Shown here one piece after another: positions 37,401 through 50,700 of a stretch of DNA of 64,000 nucleotides (position 1 is its first letter; each line of letters starts with the position of its first letter). The position numbers and the translations under genes are program-made. Below the pieces are notes generated by a model. The model was not told the origin of the DNA, did not search any database, and was given only the letters and a program-made list of their open reading frames with translations. Source of the DNA: Tetmemena sp. SeJ-2015 (lineage: Eukaryota > Ciliophora > Spirotrichea > Sporadotrichida > Oxytrichidae); contig JAJKFJ010021508.1 of NCBI GenBank assembly GCA_027382625.1, positions 19,898-83,897 on the forward strand, given 5' to 3'.

Positions 37401-39860
37401 AGCGACTTAGCATAACTTGCTTGGTCCTTTCCGTATGGCGCTGTATTTCCTGAGAAATTATTGCTTCCATCCTGAGAGAAAGGAATATTTGCATATGCTA
37501 ATGCTCCTCCCTAATTAGAAGCAGAGTCAATATTTTAGATAGAATTAAAAATTACAACTTATGTATTTGATAGCTCCACCTATCATTGAATCTAAAGTTG
37601 TAGAATCGACGGGCTTTATGGCTTTGTTCAAAGTGAAATTATTGCCAATTAATTTAATCTACTGCGCTTCTTCTATAAAAATAGCTCCCCCTCTCTAGGC
37701 TGAATTTCCATAAAAGGTTTAAAATCTTATTAGCTGCTGTCTTTGAAGGATTGGAGATACAAAGCTCCTCCTTTGGAGCTTGTGATATTTTAAAAGGTGC
37801 AATTAGAAATTAGGATGGTGTGGCAGTTACAGTAAACTATAAAGCAATACTGCACTAATGACACTATGAGCTAAGGTTTCTTAAATTGCATTGCATTCTT
37901 GCCATATAGGAAAAGTTATCCAGAATTTTCAAATTGACATCCTTATTAAAAATTAAATATAAAAGCAGACTGCCTTAATTAATTGAGTAAGCTTGAAGTA
38001 TCCGAGTTTTGATTAAATTAAAATTTGAAGTAAAAATGTGTGAATTTAAAATCTTGAAATTATTTTTTCTTAACTGGAGCATATTGAGAGGTATCAAGAT
38101 AGTCATTGTTTGTGATCATCTCAAATTTATCACAAGTAAAAGATGAATATAATGTTAAATAAGCAGAGTTGTTTATGAAAGAGTTTCCGAGCTAGAGAGA
38201 TACATTGCAGGAGAAGTTATATGAAGAAGGACACTGAAAATAATTTTTAAAAAAATTAAATTCTTAACTCAACTCAACTCAACTCAACTCAAAGATATTT
38301 AATTGATTATATGAAATATTAAAATATAATGAATTTCTTTTAAAATGAAAATAGATAGCTCGAGAAAGATTTTTTAAAGAATTATCCTTTGATATTTAAA
38401 GCTAGTATATTTGCTCTCTCCATAATTTTGTTTATTGATAAAGGTAGAGTTTGTGATCTAGAAGCTGCATCTTTAAGAATTTAAGTGTAATCTATTGAGA
38501 AGTAAACTCCCATGCCTAATTCTTGAGCCTAAATATATTTCAATTTTGATATAAATTATATTGAGTGTTGACATTATTCTTCATGACTACCCTCTCAAGA
38601 TACAAATCCGCATTCTTTCTTAAATTATTAAAATTGACTATCGCTAACTGTGAGGACAGCTGATTCGAAATATATATTCTGCTGATAATTGTCTTTGAAT
38701 TGAGTTTAAGATATAGAAACCACATTAGTTGATAGAAACTGCAGAATTGTTCCTTAAGAAGAGTAAGCTTTAATAATATTCGAGTGCTGCTAGAAATGTA
38801 GATTGAACTTGAGCCAGTTGCATAAATTACAGCAGCTATCTTTCCTCTGCAATTCATTAGAAGTGAGTTCACTAGATAAATTCAAAATTAATTAGACGAA
38901 ATACTCTGCAAATTATTTGAGTTTACAGGGTAGATTGAAAATTAAGGTTGAGGAAGCCTGCATCTACATAGAGATCTCCATCTATCAAGATCATTGGATT
39001 AGTGTAGTTTACTGTGATATTACGAAGGTATAGAACAGAACTATAAACATATCATTAATTTAATTTTGAACTGATGAGAGTAATTCCATGATTGACTTTT
39101 TGGGCAATATTATCTGATATGACTGTGTTAGTGATATTTGCTTGCGAGTATATCATGTTCATTGTGTTTGCAGCTGCTCTGTTCATAGAAATATAACTCT
39201 GCGTTACATTTAATCTTGACAAATTAATATTCTGAGTTATATTTCATTGATAAGTCCTGGTTGATCATTGTAAAGGGCAAAGATAAATGAAGAATCCGAG
39301 TTTGCAGTGTTATTGATCACTAGAGAGTACATCATAGTAAGATTTGAGAGATTAATTAGGTAAATAGTGCCTTTATCTTGCACTTATTAGAGAATAATTA
39401 AAATACACTGTGTTGCTAGAAATTGTGGTTTGGTTTAGAACTAGAGTAGATTACTGCTAAATATTTAGAGCTGATCCTTGCAAAGCCGTGTTTAAATCTA
39501 TCTTTAGATTGACTAGTTTTAATTGAGATAAAGAGAAAGCAGCTATCGTTCCATAAGTAGCTTAATTTCCTTAGATGATATAGAGGTATTCACTTCTCTT
39601 TTGGAGTTCATTATTGATACATATGAGTATTGAGCATAAATAGCTGAACCGTAGACAGCTCTTAGATTTATGAATCTACAGTCAATAAACTTGGAGTATG
39701 AGAAATCTGAAGTGGTGAAAACTTGCAGTAGAGCTATCAAGCTCTTAGGGAGAGATGTGCTATTTAAACTACTTAGACTGAATCCATTCTGAGAATTTAA
39801 GAAAGAGAAAAATTTAATTCATAATCAACTGAAATCAATCTCTATCTTAAAATTATTAAG
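34417..39860 (-). CDS. beta-helix membrane protein with Cys-rich GYWR segment and multi-pass C-terminal part (N-terminus missing)
   Basis: From about 39788 the frame shows beta-helix-type repeats (FIDCRFINLRAVYGSAIYAQ; TLVLNQTTISSNTVYFNYS), broken by many introns, to about 37000. Then comes a Cys-rich part at 36884-36650: CVKCPPNFYL, CKECSPYAMC, SGYWRSS. Across an intron it continues CLGGDFENPTGKCATGYQG and CGICLSG. Hydrophobic segments follow at 36450-35100, such as LSFIFLGVILIIVFLV and ILWAFGIPLFALVLLL, and the motif GFLFNGYK. The cytoplasmic tail ends at TGA 34419-34417. This is a standard architecture for a large family of ciliate surface proteins. No signal peptide or Cys-rich N-terminal domain fits in the 140 bp left before the next gene, so the 5' end looks cut off. 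The 5' boundary is approximate. Confidence 0.8.
38266..38290. repeat. (AACTC)5 microsatellite
   Basis: Five perfect AACTC units (GAGTT on the gene strand). The repeat lies in what appears to be an intron of the minus-strand beta-helix gene, about 45 nt before its 3' splice site. Confidence 0.9.
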
Positions 39861-39999
39861 TAAATTCATTGATGATTTTAGAAGAAAGAAAATCTCTATA
39901 TATATATATTGACATTTAGATTAAATATGAAGGCAGAAGATGAAATTTGAATGACTTTAAGAATATATTAAAATAAAAAAGCGAGACTATAAAGCAAAA
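39861..39999. promoter_or_regulatory. divergent promoter region with (TA)n run
   Basis: This short spacer lies between the minus-strand beta-helix gene and the plus-strand PAS gene. It has an alternating TA run at about 39897-39910. It is likely the shared promoter; no specific element identified. Confidence 0.4.
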
Positions 40000-42900
40000 A
40001 TGCGAGATAACAACCTCATCTTGATTGAGGAAGATGAGCAAGATGATGTTCGAAATCAATCAGGGAAATTAGATTCTCGTTCATTCAGCAAGAACAATAA
40101 ATTGGAGGAGAAGATAAAAATGAACTTGTTCAACATTTTCTTCTCAGTTATCAAAGGGATAAATTTTTCTCCTTGGAAAATGCTTATCCTCGTGGCTATA
40201 GAGTTCATATAGTTTCACTCTTTCCCCTTCCATCCAAGTGTATAACTTTCCTTGAGACGTTAATTAAATATAGCTGAAAGACCAGTGGAAAAATTATAAT
40301 CTTATGGAATATGTGACACTAGGTTTTCAGACTTTTGGAATAAGATATTGGCTTGACTACGCAGAGGTTGAGTACTCAGATTATCTCATTTGCTTTTACA
40401 TCATATCGGTTATGGTGCTACTGATCGTTGTAGATTTCATTTATGTTTCCTTTGCTGTCAACAATGCTAAGCACTCTCTTTCATTTGCGTGGCCATTAAC
40501 GATTCAAAAATATGGTCTATAAGAGTTAAAATATTTGTATAATCAAGTAATGATTCTTCAGTATTTCAGTGTCATACTAATAAAAGTTTTATTCTAGCCT
40601 ATTTTAGGTAAGAGAGAAATTTTGTAGCTGAAATTATTATAGAGCTTCTTCTCAGCATGATAGCTTGTGACTCAATTTCTCAAGCAGATCTTTAGAAAAA
40701 GTACCCAGACACAGAGTATGACTAGGAAGGTGCAGATCTTGTCGTCCTTAGAATGTTTCCTCTCATATGAAAGTCATTTTTATAATTTGATGTATAACAA
40801 CGTTCAATGCTTTCAGTCTACTCATGCACTTCATGCAACAGTTTCAATCATTGTGTCTCTAATCTTAGTTGCAATAACTTTACTGATAGTCTTCTTAAAA
40901 TATTTGAATTATTTTTATATCTGTAAGACTTCTTAATGTTCGAGAGTAGAAAGACCAACAACAACCTCTTTTCTCAGTAATTTTAATAGCTTTCATCATT
41001 AAATTTTAGAATGAATTCTAGGGTGAACTTCTTTCAAACTTTGCTCAAACTCTTTTTCGTTATAGGTAAATTTTCAATATTCCATTTATCACGGTCTTAT
41101 AGTTTTCTCCTTTTTGAACGATTCCTCCTTCAGTACTTTCAAGATCCTGATTCTGGTGATATTCTCGTCTATGTCTTTCTCTAAATTCTATATGCTAAGG
41201 CCTTACTACAACAAAAATGTGAACTATCTGATGTGCGTACTCTCAGGTATATTTGCATGGAGCACTTACATGATCCTGCTTGGTGCTATTCTAACTAATA
41301 CAGAGTTTAACATGCTCTTCGTCATCTATCTCCTGGGCATTCCAATCATAATTGCGCTTATCCTAACTCTTGAAAATCAGAGCACAAAGATTCTACTCTC
41401 CCCTCTCTACAAGTTTCAGAAAGGCGAAGATGCACTATATCAGTTCAACTAACTCATATTCTTGATTGAGACGAAAGACTCTATAAGAGAGAGCTCCATT
41501 TTAATAAAGGGATTCGTCAACTATCATGAAATGTCATGCACAGATGAAGATTGCTCTCTCAAGCAATATCAAAGAAACCTGCAGAAATCGAGTTAGCTTG
41601 GAGGAGCTGGAGGAAGAGGCTATTCTAATATATCTAAGAACAAGAATATAGCACCTGGAGGAAGTAGCTTCAACGCAGGCCAATAAGTAGGAGCCTCTCA
41701 GAAACTTTTGCAAAATGAGTCAAACAGTCTTTTGCTAAATTTTACAAAGAAACTACTAGAAAAATCAATTAGAAAGTTCCCATAATGCACTCAACTTAAG
41801 ATTACTTACTCTAACTTCTTACTGGATCATATGGGAAATAAGAGAGAAGCCATGAGGGAACTCAATGAATGTATGAGACTTAAGCCATCTCTTGATTAGC
41901 AGTTCATCATTTTCCGATATAAGAAGTTGATTGGAGATTCTCTGATAGAGAGTGGGAAGGAAACAGGTGGCTTTGAATATGTGTCTGCTGTGAATTTCGA
42001 ATCTAACTACAGAAAATGTAAAACTAACATAGAGAGAACAGCTCTCCTTCACTATGAACTCTGGAATCACTTACTCGAAGATTCACCTGATTTGGGTAGA
42101 TTGAGTGACATCGGTTTTAGAATTGATCACCAACTCAAACTTGTAGAGTATCATTGGACTTAAATGCAGATAATTTACCCTAACACTCCAAAAGCTCTTA
42201 AGCTATACGCTTAATTTTTGATAGAAGTATTGAACGATAAAGAAGGAGGGAATGAGCTGCTTATGAAAGCGAAGGAAAATTCATAGATTAAAGCCAATTT
42301 TGACATTGGAGGAAACGCTGATGATATGTTAGTAGGAGGGATGGGCTTAAATCAGCAAGATGGTTCTCCTTTGATTTATATCAGTGGTGAAAATGATAGA
42401 TTAGGATTGATCTCGAATCTCAATCTATCTAGCTGCAGAGTATTCGGATATCTCAGAAAAGAGGAACTCCTAAACAAGAATATTAAAGTTTTGTAGCCAC
42501 AGATTTATCAATTCTATCAAAATTAAATACATACTAGTTCTTTGAAAGCATTTAATAATCATGATGAGTTCATCCGAGCGGCTTTGCTGAAATCTTCAGA
42601 ACAGATGACAAACAAAGAGCGAAACGTATTTGGAAAGCACATCTCCGGATACATCTTTCCAGTGAGTTTATAGATCAAGTTTTTCCAGAGCTTTTTGCAT
42701 GGCAAGCAATTTGTAGCAACTCTTAAGAGCGAGAAAAAGGGAATTAACGCAAGTGTTGCCTATCTTATAATAGATAAGAATGGAATCGTTGTAGATGTCA
42801 CTTCCAGTAAGTATTTATTGTCTCTAATTCTTTTACAGGTGCGATCTAGCTTCTGGATATTGACAAGTAGAAGATGCTGAAAAAGAGGATAAAGTATGAT

Positions 42901-45900
42901 TTGAATGTCCTTCTTCCTGAGATATTTGAGGCTGAGAATTAGCAAAGATACTATGGCAAATAGGGTGAGAGGGTAACTTATCACTATCCATAGATCATAG
43001 AAGCCATGGAAAAAGCCAAGAAAGGTTAGTATTCTAAACACTCTCTCTATAATTGAATATAGATGAATAGCAATAAGAAGAAAACAAAAGTGATAATCAT
43101 AGCTTCACATCCATAGAGGACGATGGAGATGCTTCATAGAACGGAGACAGGAGCTAAAAGAATAAAGACTACTTCAATCTAATTTCTTATGCTATTTAGA
43201 AATAGAAGAATTATCATTTTATAAATGAAGAGAGCGATAAGGAATAACTGAACAGGAAAGATTCTAACATGGACTTATTTGAAGATAATAATATGGAATG
43301 CGGAGTGAAAGCTTCTGAAAAATCAGCTGTCTTTCACTGCAACATAGTGCCAATTTAGTTCTAAACTATAAATAACAACGAGGTTCAAGGCTTTTCAGTG
43401 AGATTGGAATATCTCGTTGACGGTTAAGCCAGAGTTTAAGAGGGCCTAGATGCTAATAAAAATGGAAAGTAGAAGGAGAGGATTAAGAAGAGCGTGAAGA
43501 TGAGTGACTTTTAATTCAGTTTCTCTCCTATTTATAAGAAATTTGTCAGAGAGCTTAGAGACACAGACAGTAAGCACATTTTTTTCACTTGATCTCTAAA
43601 GCTAATCATATTAATTTAGATGCTGAATCATTGATGGACCATGCTTTCAAAGCAGTGCAGAAAGAAAACGCAAAAAGAGGAGACGAGTAAGCAAAAGGTC
43701 ACTGTGATGAGTTACCTTAACCAACTGAAATCGAAACTAGAAAAGATAGAAGAGAATAAGAATTAGGTAATGGTAGTGGATGACTACATTAGAGAGGTAG
43801 ATGAATATTCGGAGGAAACTCATTCTGATGAGGATTATGGAGGAAGGGGAAGAGGTAGGCGCCATGACAAGAGCAGCACCTCTGTAAAGAGTGATACAGT
43901 TGATGAGTCAAGAAAACCTCTTCTGAATTCAACAATAGGAGATGGAGTGAACCAAGAAGAGTTCTAGAGAAATATGCAGAAGAGAATAAACTAGATCTTG
44001 TATACCAGAGGTAATCTAGGATCTGAAAATGCTGAAAAACTTATTGAAAAGATACAGGAGATCACTGAAATCCTAAAACACAAAGCTAAATGCGGTGAGG
44101 ATGTTAAGACATATCGTATATTCTTAGGAGAGATAAGTATAGTGGAAGAACTTACTGGAAACTTCCTCATAAATAAGTCTGCTTTAATCTTATCAGATTA
44201 AATATTTTATGCTGAGACTACCCAAGCCGAGGTAGAGGAAGTTGAGGAAGAAGATAAGAAGAGTGACAAGATAGATGATATTTTCAAGAATTCTCTCAAA
44301 TCAAGAAAGGCATTTTAATCACAAATTAATGACAAGTCTTCAATTCCAGCAGTTAAAAATATCTAATATGCAGCAAACTTTGTGCTTTTGGCCTTCATAG
44401 CTTTGACTATTGTAGAGTATGCTCAAGTAAGGAGTTAGTACACAACCATATAGATCAATTTTTAAGCAATTTAGAGAACCTTCAACTTAATTGGACAACT
44501 CTAGAGGTCTTGCTACCATGTTCGAAGCTTAGTTTTCTATTCAAACGGCATACTTAATATGACTCCAACTGAACTTATATGCATTATATATTAAATTTTG
44601 AACTTACTCTAGCCAAGGCTGATATGTCAGAATCTCTTGCTTCAATTTACAGCCTATAGTCACAAATCAATCTCTAAAAGTTATCAGTCTCAGACGCTCA
44701 TTAAAGTTGAAATATTTATATTACCCACTTACCACTTCTATTTTTTATACAGTTCTAAATTCTCCAACGTTCAAATGTACTTCCTTCAGTAAGATGATCT
44801 CAAAGATTTAAAAATATTAAACTATTCCCTGACTGAAGGTTTACTACAACTTTCTTCTTCGTTGTTCACTCTTACAAATCTCGATAATAAGAAGTTCTTT
44901 GATAACACTGATGATGTGTTTTACTTCATGTACAACAATTTTATGGACACCTTGGTTTCACTTTGGTCCTCTGGAAACGATTACGTACTTGAGCTTTTGG
45001 ATAGGACAACTGATCAGGAAGTGAACTAGATAGTATTCTACACCTTCAATTGGAGTGAGTTTGATGTGTGTATTCTTCTCTAATCCCGGTGGTACAGTAT
45101 GTAAACGTTCGCAAGCGAAAGTTCCTAGAAATGTTCCTAGAGCTAGACAACACTAATATTCGCAAGCTAGCAAATAAGTGCGAGAAATTCATGAATATGC
45201 TTCAGGATGAAGGTAATGAAGAAATTGATAGCAATGATGAAGAGCTGGAGGAAATTGCAAGGCAAGACTCTGAAGAGGAATACTCAATGAGTCGCCGCTC
45301 AAAAAAGAAGAAAGCAAAAAACACAATTAAGAACAACAGAACTTTCATAGTAAAGTTCGTAATTGGCATGGCTTTGATGGAAGTGTATTACTTTGCGCTT
45401 TATTTCACTCTTGGCTCTTAGATGAATACGTTTGAAGTTATCACCAAGAGAGATGAATATCACTGGCTATATGGAGCCTTTCTATTGGTTCAGTTCTGAA
45501 TGCACAGCGGGAAATGCTCAATGACAAAACTAGGCCAGTTATATTGAAAAACAGTCTCACAGTATCCACTGATGCTCTTGCTCAAGCTCAAGATCTTAAT
45601 CAGATGATGCAATAAGACCATCTTCAAAACTAAGATTACACGGATTCCCAGTATAACAATTTGTTCCAAACTTACATACCCATCTTAATTCATCTTCAAT
45701 TAATAAGTTGACATGCTTGAAAATATATGTCCAACTGTTTCCGCTACTTTCTCTACAGTCAGTAGCTAAACTTGCTCCAACTTTATATTTCGGGATCAGC
45801 TTTGTAAGGATTGCACACAGTTATAGTTAGATATGAGGAAGGACTTAGAAAGCTGCTTTAGAGCTATCAGCTCTCCAATAAAACTGCAGCCTCAACCAAA

Positions 45901-46467
45901 ATTCTCATAAACTCTCAAGATATGAAAGACTAGTTCCTTATGGCAAGATTTTTATCAGTCCATTAAACCGCAACATAGTTCAGTCTTTATAAACTTGTCT
46001 TCAAGCACATATTTATAACTTATTTAAAGTATTTTTGCTATGAAATTGCAGATTAGGGTTTAAGACACGACTTAGTCTTCCATCAATAGCACTTTAGAAT
46101 TTAAAATTGCAACTTCCTGCATGTTCATTATCTATGAAGCTGAAAGTTCTTTGTTTTCTTTGCTTCGAAAGAACAACTTACAAATGAAGTATTCCAAACA
46201 AAGAAAATCCTGCTAGTGATACCTCTCGAGCTACTCATCAACATGAAGAGTCTGTCAAACATATTTAGTTCTGCTGTAAATTCATTAATCAAAGGAATCG
46301 AAGCAATTCTGCAGACATTGAGAGTTTATTTGATTTTTAATGATGATTAAATTTAATTCTTAATTCTTAAGTTAAGTGATACATAATTATAAAATCAATA
46401 AGCAGATGTGCACATTATCAAATGTAATCTCTCTCAAATTATTATATTTGCCATGAGTAATTCGTGA
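40000..46467 (+). CDS. multi-pass PAS-domain protein, TmcB-like ciliate family
   Basis: ATG at 40000 (MRDNNLILIEEDEQDD). The N-terminal half holds several membrane helices (40130-41400, for example ICFYIISVMVLLIVVDFIYV). A conserved middle has FVNYHEMSCTDEDCSLKQYQ and a helical repeat region (41780-42230). The PAS-like part at 42360-42860 includes CRVFGYLRKEELLNKNIKVL, FGKHISGYIFPV and AYLIIDKNGIVVDVTSS. Further hydrophobic segments lie near 44370, 45340 and 45430, and the C-terminal helix ends with LLVIPLELLINMKSL near 46230. This matches the TmcB-like transmembrane PAS proteins that are abundant in ciliates, presumed sensory. Introns are short. The in-frame stop is TGA 46465-46467; if right, the 3' end overlaps the next gene by about 30 bp. 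An earlier stop through an unseen splice is possible. Confidence 0.87.
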
Positions 46468-49400
46468 GCTTGCTGCTAACTGTGATATTTTAATCTCTCT
46501 ATGTTAGTACCCTCCATGACTCGTAATACCAGAACTGATTCCTCCTCCTTTCATCATCTGACTTAGGTTGAACACGCTTGAATACGAATTTAAAAAAAAG
46601 TGTCTATATATAAATTTCTCTCTGTTGCGGAGTAAGCTGATCTTCCTTCATTTTGTAGACACTTTGATAAAGTTCTCTTGCATTAACATTAAGGCCCATA
46701 AATTAGAGAGCTCTTGCAAAGTTATACTAAACCTCCACTCTGTCCTCTCTAGACTCGGCGTAATTTAGCAGGAGAGCTAAAGCCCTTTTGATGGTCTGCT
46801 CTTTATCTTAGTTAGTACGCTAATACGATTGACTTAGATAGCTTACTGCAAGAGTCAGGTTAAAATTTATAAGGGGGACTATAAAATAAGAACAAAGTTT
46901 AGTAGTTGATTCTTGTTGTAGAAAGATTTATAAGGAAGGTAGAAGTGCCTAATTGCCAAATCAAGCTGCTACTTTTAGAGGTAGTTGTTTCCCAGAATCA
47001 TCAATATAAAGGGATTGAGTACTTATTTTGTCCTAAAAATTCTTTTGAAGTACGAGCGACAGAAACTGCTGTCTTCGCTCCTTGAAATAATGCAGCCCAT
47101 GATAGCCCAATTAAGTAATTCTTGAGGAGTAGAGATCTATCTGAGCGCTTTATAGGCTTTGATGGGCTGATTTGAAAGTAAGTAAGCTATTGTTGCAATC
47201 TCATAGAATATCTTCTGACGAGTATCATGCTAATTAAGAGCGGATTAGGTCACAGATTTTCCTTCTTTGTTAACCTAAGGATAATTAGTTAGCATTTACA
47301 TTAGCAATTCTATCTACTTTATCTAATCTAAGCAGTCAGCCACTTCTTGATGACGATCCAGCTTCAAAAGCTGAGTAAAGTAGCTGAAGAGAATATCCAA
47401 GAATTCTTCAGTGCTCACTTAGGTGAAGATGTTTGGGTAAGTGTCAATCTCTTTCAAATATGAAATTACAAATTGAAAGATCTCTTCAATTATCTTGATC
47501 TTGTCTTGCTAGCATACTTTAGTTTAATACTAAATACCTATATTCATATATTGATAGTCTGAGAGTCTTTCTCTAAATCAGTTGCACTTAGCTTTTTAAT
47601 AAAGAACTATTCCTTTCCAGGTTGATCCTCCTTCAGATTTATTCTATAGAGGGTATCTTAAAGATCTTATTTAGTCTTTAAATTTTCCAAAATATGGGTG
47701 ACTTTAGCCTCCAGTGAAGAAACGAGGCCCTCTTATTCACCCATCTTCAGACTAAGTTTGCATTATTCCAATATCATCACGAAAGATTCAGCATTAAATT
47801 CCATTAAGTCTTGCTTTACAAAAATAGTAAATCTCAAATTAATGCTTCATCCTGCTTATAGCCTGAGAACTTTCAAGCTCTTCTTGTTCTAACTTTTATT
47901 TCTTAGCTTCCTCTTCTCTTCTTCCCTGTATCCTTTAAAAAATAGCTCTCAAATCATAATTTAGCATTTACCCTCTTCTGGAGCTTTCTGTTTCTCTTAA
48001 GCATAAATTCTCTTTCCTGGCCATTAGAATCTTTAATTCTCTGAAATTTGAGCTCTGAGCCCATCTTGAAATTGCTCTTTAAGACAGAACCTGAATCACT
48101 CATCTCCATCTAATCTGGTTTGAAGTCTTTGATTCCAGATATCTTTCCCCTTGTTGCTTTTTAACCCGTATTTTATCCGATGTTACTAGAAAGAAGTCCA
48201 CTTGCTGCTATAGAAGGAGGCTGCATGTTTTGCTTTTAGTGAGGTCGGAAGAAGTTCCAGGAGTCTGACATGTCAAGTAAGTGAGCTGAGTCATTATTTG
48301 TCAATTCAATCTCATTACCCTATTTGGTTTCTTCTTCATCAGAAGAGGACATTATAATATCTTCATCTTCTTTATTCCTCTTTTATAGTCGCTTTCTCTT
48401 TTTTAAAATTGAGCTGGCAGTTTTGTCTTCATTCTATCCGTCTGAGGGAAGTTGCTGATGAGGGAATGGATTTTTCAAAACATGCATAGCTTTCTTATTT
48501 AGGCCGAGAGCATTATAGACTGTACTCAACTCTATTCTTATTGAACCATTCTAATGGACTGGAGATCTGAGGAAAGCTAACTCTAATACTTCTCTTGCCT
48601 TTTCTAAGTTCCCAATCTATTTTCTAATATGAAATTGTAAATTGTGGTACCTTTTGATGGAGTAAGCCTATTTTGTAAAGTAAGTTAGGCTGGTCTATCT
48701 GTAAACATATTTGAAGTAGGATTTAGTAAGGATTCTATCACTAGCGGTACTTGATTGAGTTAATTTTCTATCTTATCTGCCAAGAGAATTAAGGAACCTA
48801 CAACAAATTTTAAGCAAATCAAATATAAATTCAGCAATAAAAAACTTACTGACAACTTTCTAGTAGGGAATGAGTTGCTCGATTAATTTCAGATCTTGAA
48901 TTTCCTTGACTCTCTCTGCAAATATCTGGCTTTTATCTAACTTTTTGACTTTGCCTGAATCTATCTGGCATAGCAGCTTTCTCACATCTATTTGGAAAAC
49001 TGATACCTTATTATCAGCTTGCACTCTAGCCTTGCTAAGTACATCCTAAATCTATAAGCGATTCAACTGCTCTAAATATTGCTCGTGAGACTTTGAATGC
49101 AAACTTATCTCTCCATAGAGTAAAAGCACTTCCAAGATTTAAGAAACTTCAGTCAGAGATACCTCAATTAACTCATCTAAAACCTCAAAAGATGTAAAGT
49201 AAAAGTTATTTCTCACGTAATTAATAAAAGATTTTGAGAATTAGCCCTATTCAAAGTATGTTTAAGCCAGAGCTAAATTAAGCTGGTATGTTCGAACTGG
49301 ATCGATAGACTTGAATCTGTTTATCATTTTGGTGAGAGTTCTAATAGCACTGCTAAAGTCTTTCTACAATTTAAATATGATCAAATGATTTGAATAGAAC

Positions 49401-50638
49401 TAGTGCAGAATAATTTGTAGATGGAGATCTTAGTAAACTTCATTTTTATGATCTACTCCAGATGAGTGAGCTCCGAGCTCTGCTTAATAGCTCTATTCAG
49501 ACAATAGATGGCTATAGGATATTTTCCAAGAAATTTAGCAATATCAGCACATTTTTGCCATCGTTCTATATCTGTTTTGAGAAGGAAAGCTGCCATTACT
49601 CCAAAGTTCAAACTTTTCTCTAGTTCATTCATCTCTTCATAGATGCTTTGCAAATCATTTATCAATAAAACTTATTGCTTGATATGGTTGAATATGACTC
49701 AGCATGATTAATCAGTGTTCATAAAATTAGACACTCATATTCAATATGAATGATCTGGCATTTTGGTGATGATTTGCTGCAGAATATCTATAGCCTCATT
49801 AAATTTGTTGAAAGCGTAGTAGTTATTGGCTTGACCCATCATTTACTAAATCTCAAAGGGAAGTCTTTTCGCACTTGTCCCTAGGGATTATTTCTAGGAC
49901 CCTTACTGAGCCTTGCTCTTAAATCTTTGCCTAATTGATTACTGTAGATCAAATGTGAACATCTTGACAATTTCCTCTAGTTCTGCAGGGTGCTGGCCAG
50001 CAGTTTCTTTTGTTCCTACACTTAGGTTATTTACTGAAGAGTTGTTGCTACTATTCTCCCTTTTCGGAGTTTAGTTATTCTTGACTTGATCTTTCTATGG
50101 TTACTAGTTTCCACCTGTTTAGCTAAAGCTCAAAGAATCATCCTCACTATCCATCTAGAAGGAATTTAGTTCTTTGAAGTTCTTCAAAAGTTAGAAGTTT
50201 TTACCTCCAGGCGGCTTTTCAGTGAGACTGGAAGATTATTACTGCAAGATAAAAAAATAAATTTATTCATTAAATTAGAGATCTTCTTTTGGGAGGCTGA
50301 AATAAGGAATTAGGATTTATAATGGATTAAGCTGGCTTAAGAATTGAAGAGTTTAGTTGAGACTTCAAGCCAGAGGGAGTTAATTTTCCTAGTAAAGAGG
50401 CATCTGAAGGCAGTCTTGGCTTAGGCTTATAGAATCTGTCTTGCTTCTAAGGTTCATCTCCTGTATGCCTTTAAGTAGGAATCCAAAACTGCTCTTGATA
50501 GATTTAAGAAAATATTTTTTGAATATATTTGGAGAGTTCCTCATCTGTAGCTGAGTTATAGAAATAGGAAGATTCATTTTTGACTATGTTGGGCTTTATG
50601 GTTGAAGACGATACGAGTGAGCTCTCTTTACTGCTCAT
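46434..50638 (-). CDS. GTF3C3: TFIIIC TPR subunit (GTF3C3/Tfc4-like)
   Basis: This subunit of the RNA polymerase III factor TFIIIC binds box A/B promoters through its complex and recruits TFIIIB with its TPRs. ATG at 50638 starts MSSKESSLVSSSTIKPN. After a disordered Ser/Gln-rich N-terminal region, TPR-like helices begin near 49870: NNYYAFNKFNEAIDILQQII, IYEEMNELEKSLNFGVMAAF and KYPIAIYCLNRAIKQ. This is the typical GTF3C3 pattern. A further run of helices (KDFSSAIRTLTKMINRF and on) goes to about 48840. The C-terminus FNLSQMMKGGG..AHELLMANIII fits the family end and stops at TGA 46436-46434. Two places, near 50240-50272 and 49735-49743, have TGA with no upstream GT donor. Identification rests on the TPR signature and both ends. 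Confidence 0.8.
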
Positions 50639-50700
50639 TGTTTATCTGTGTTCATTTTTATTCTCCCCTTAATCCTTATTATTTTCATTTTTTATAGCTT

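Noticed and set aside
49735..49760. IES with an ATTGA pointer in GTF3C3
   Set aside because: A short repeat flanks the gap, but excision between the copies leaves a TGA and the wrong frame.
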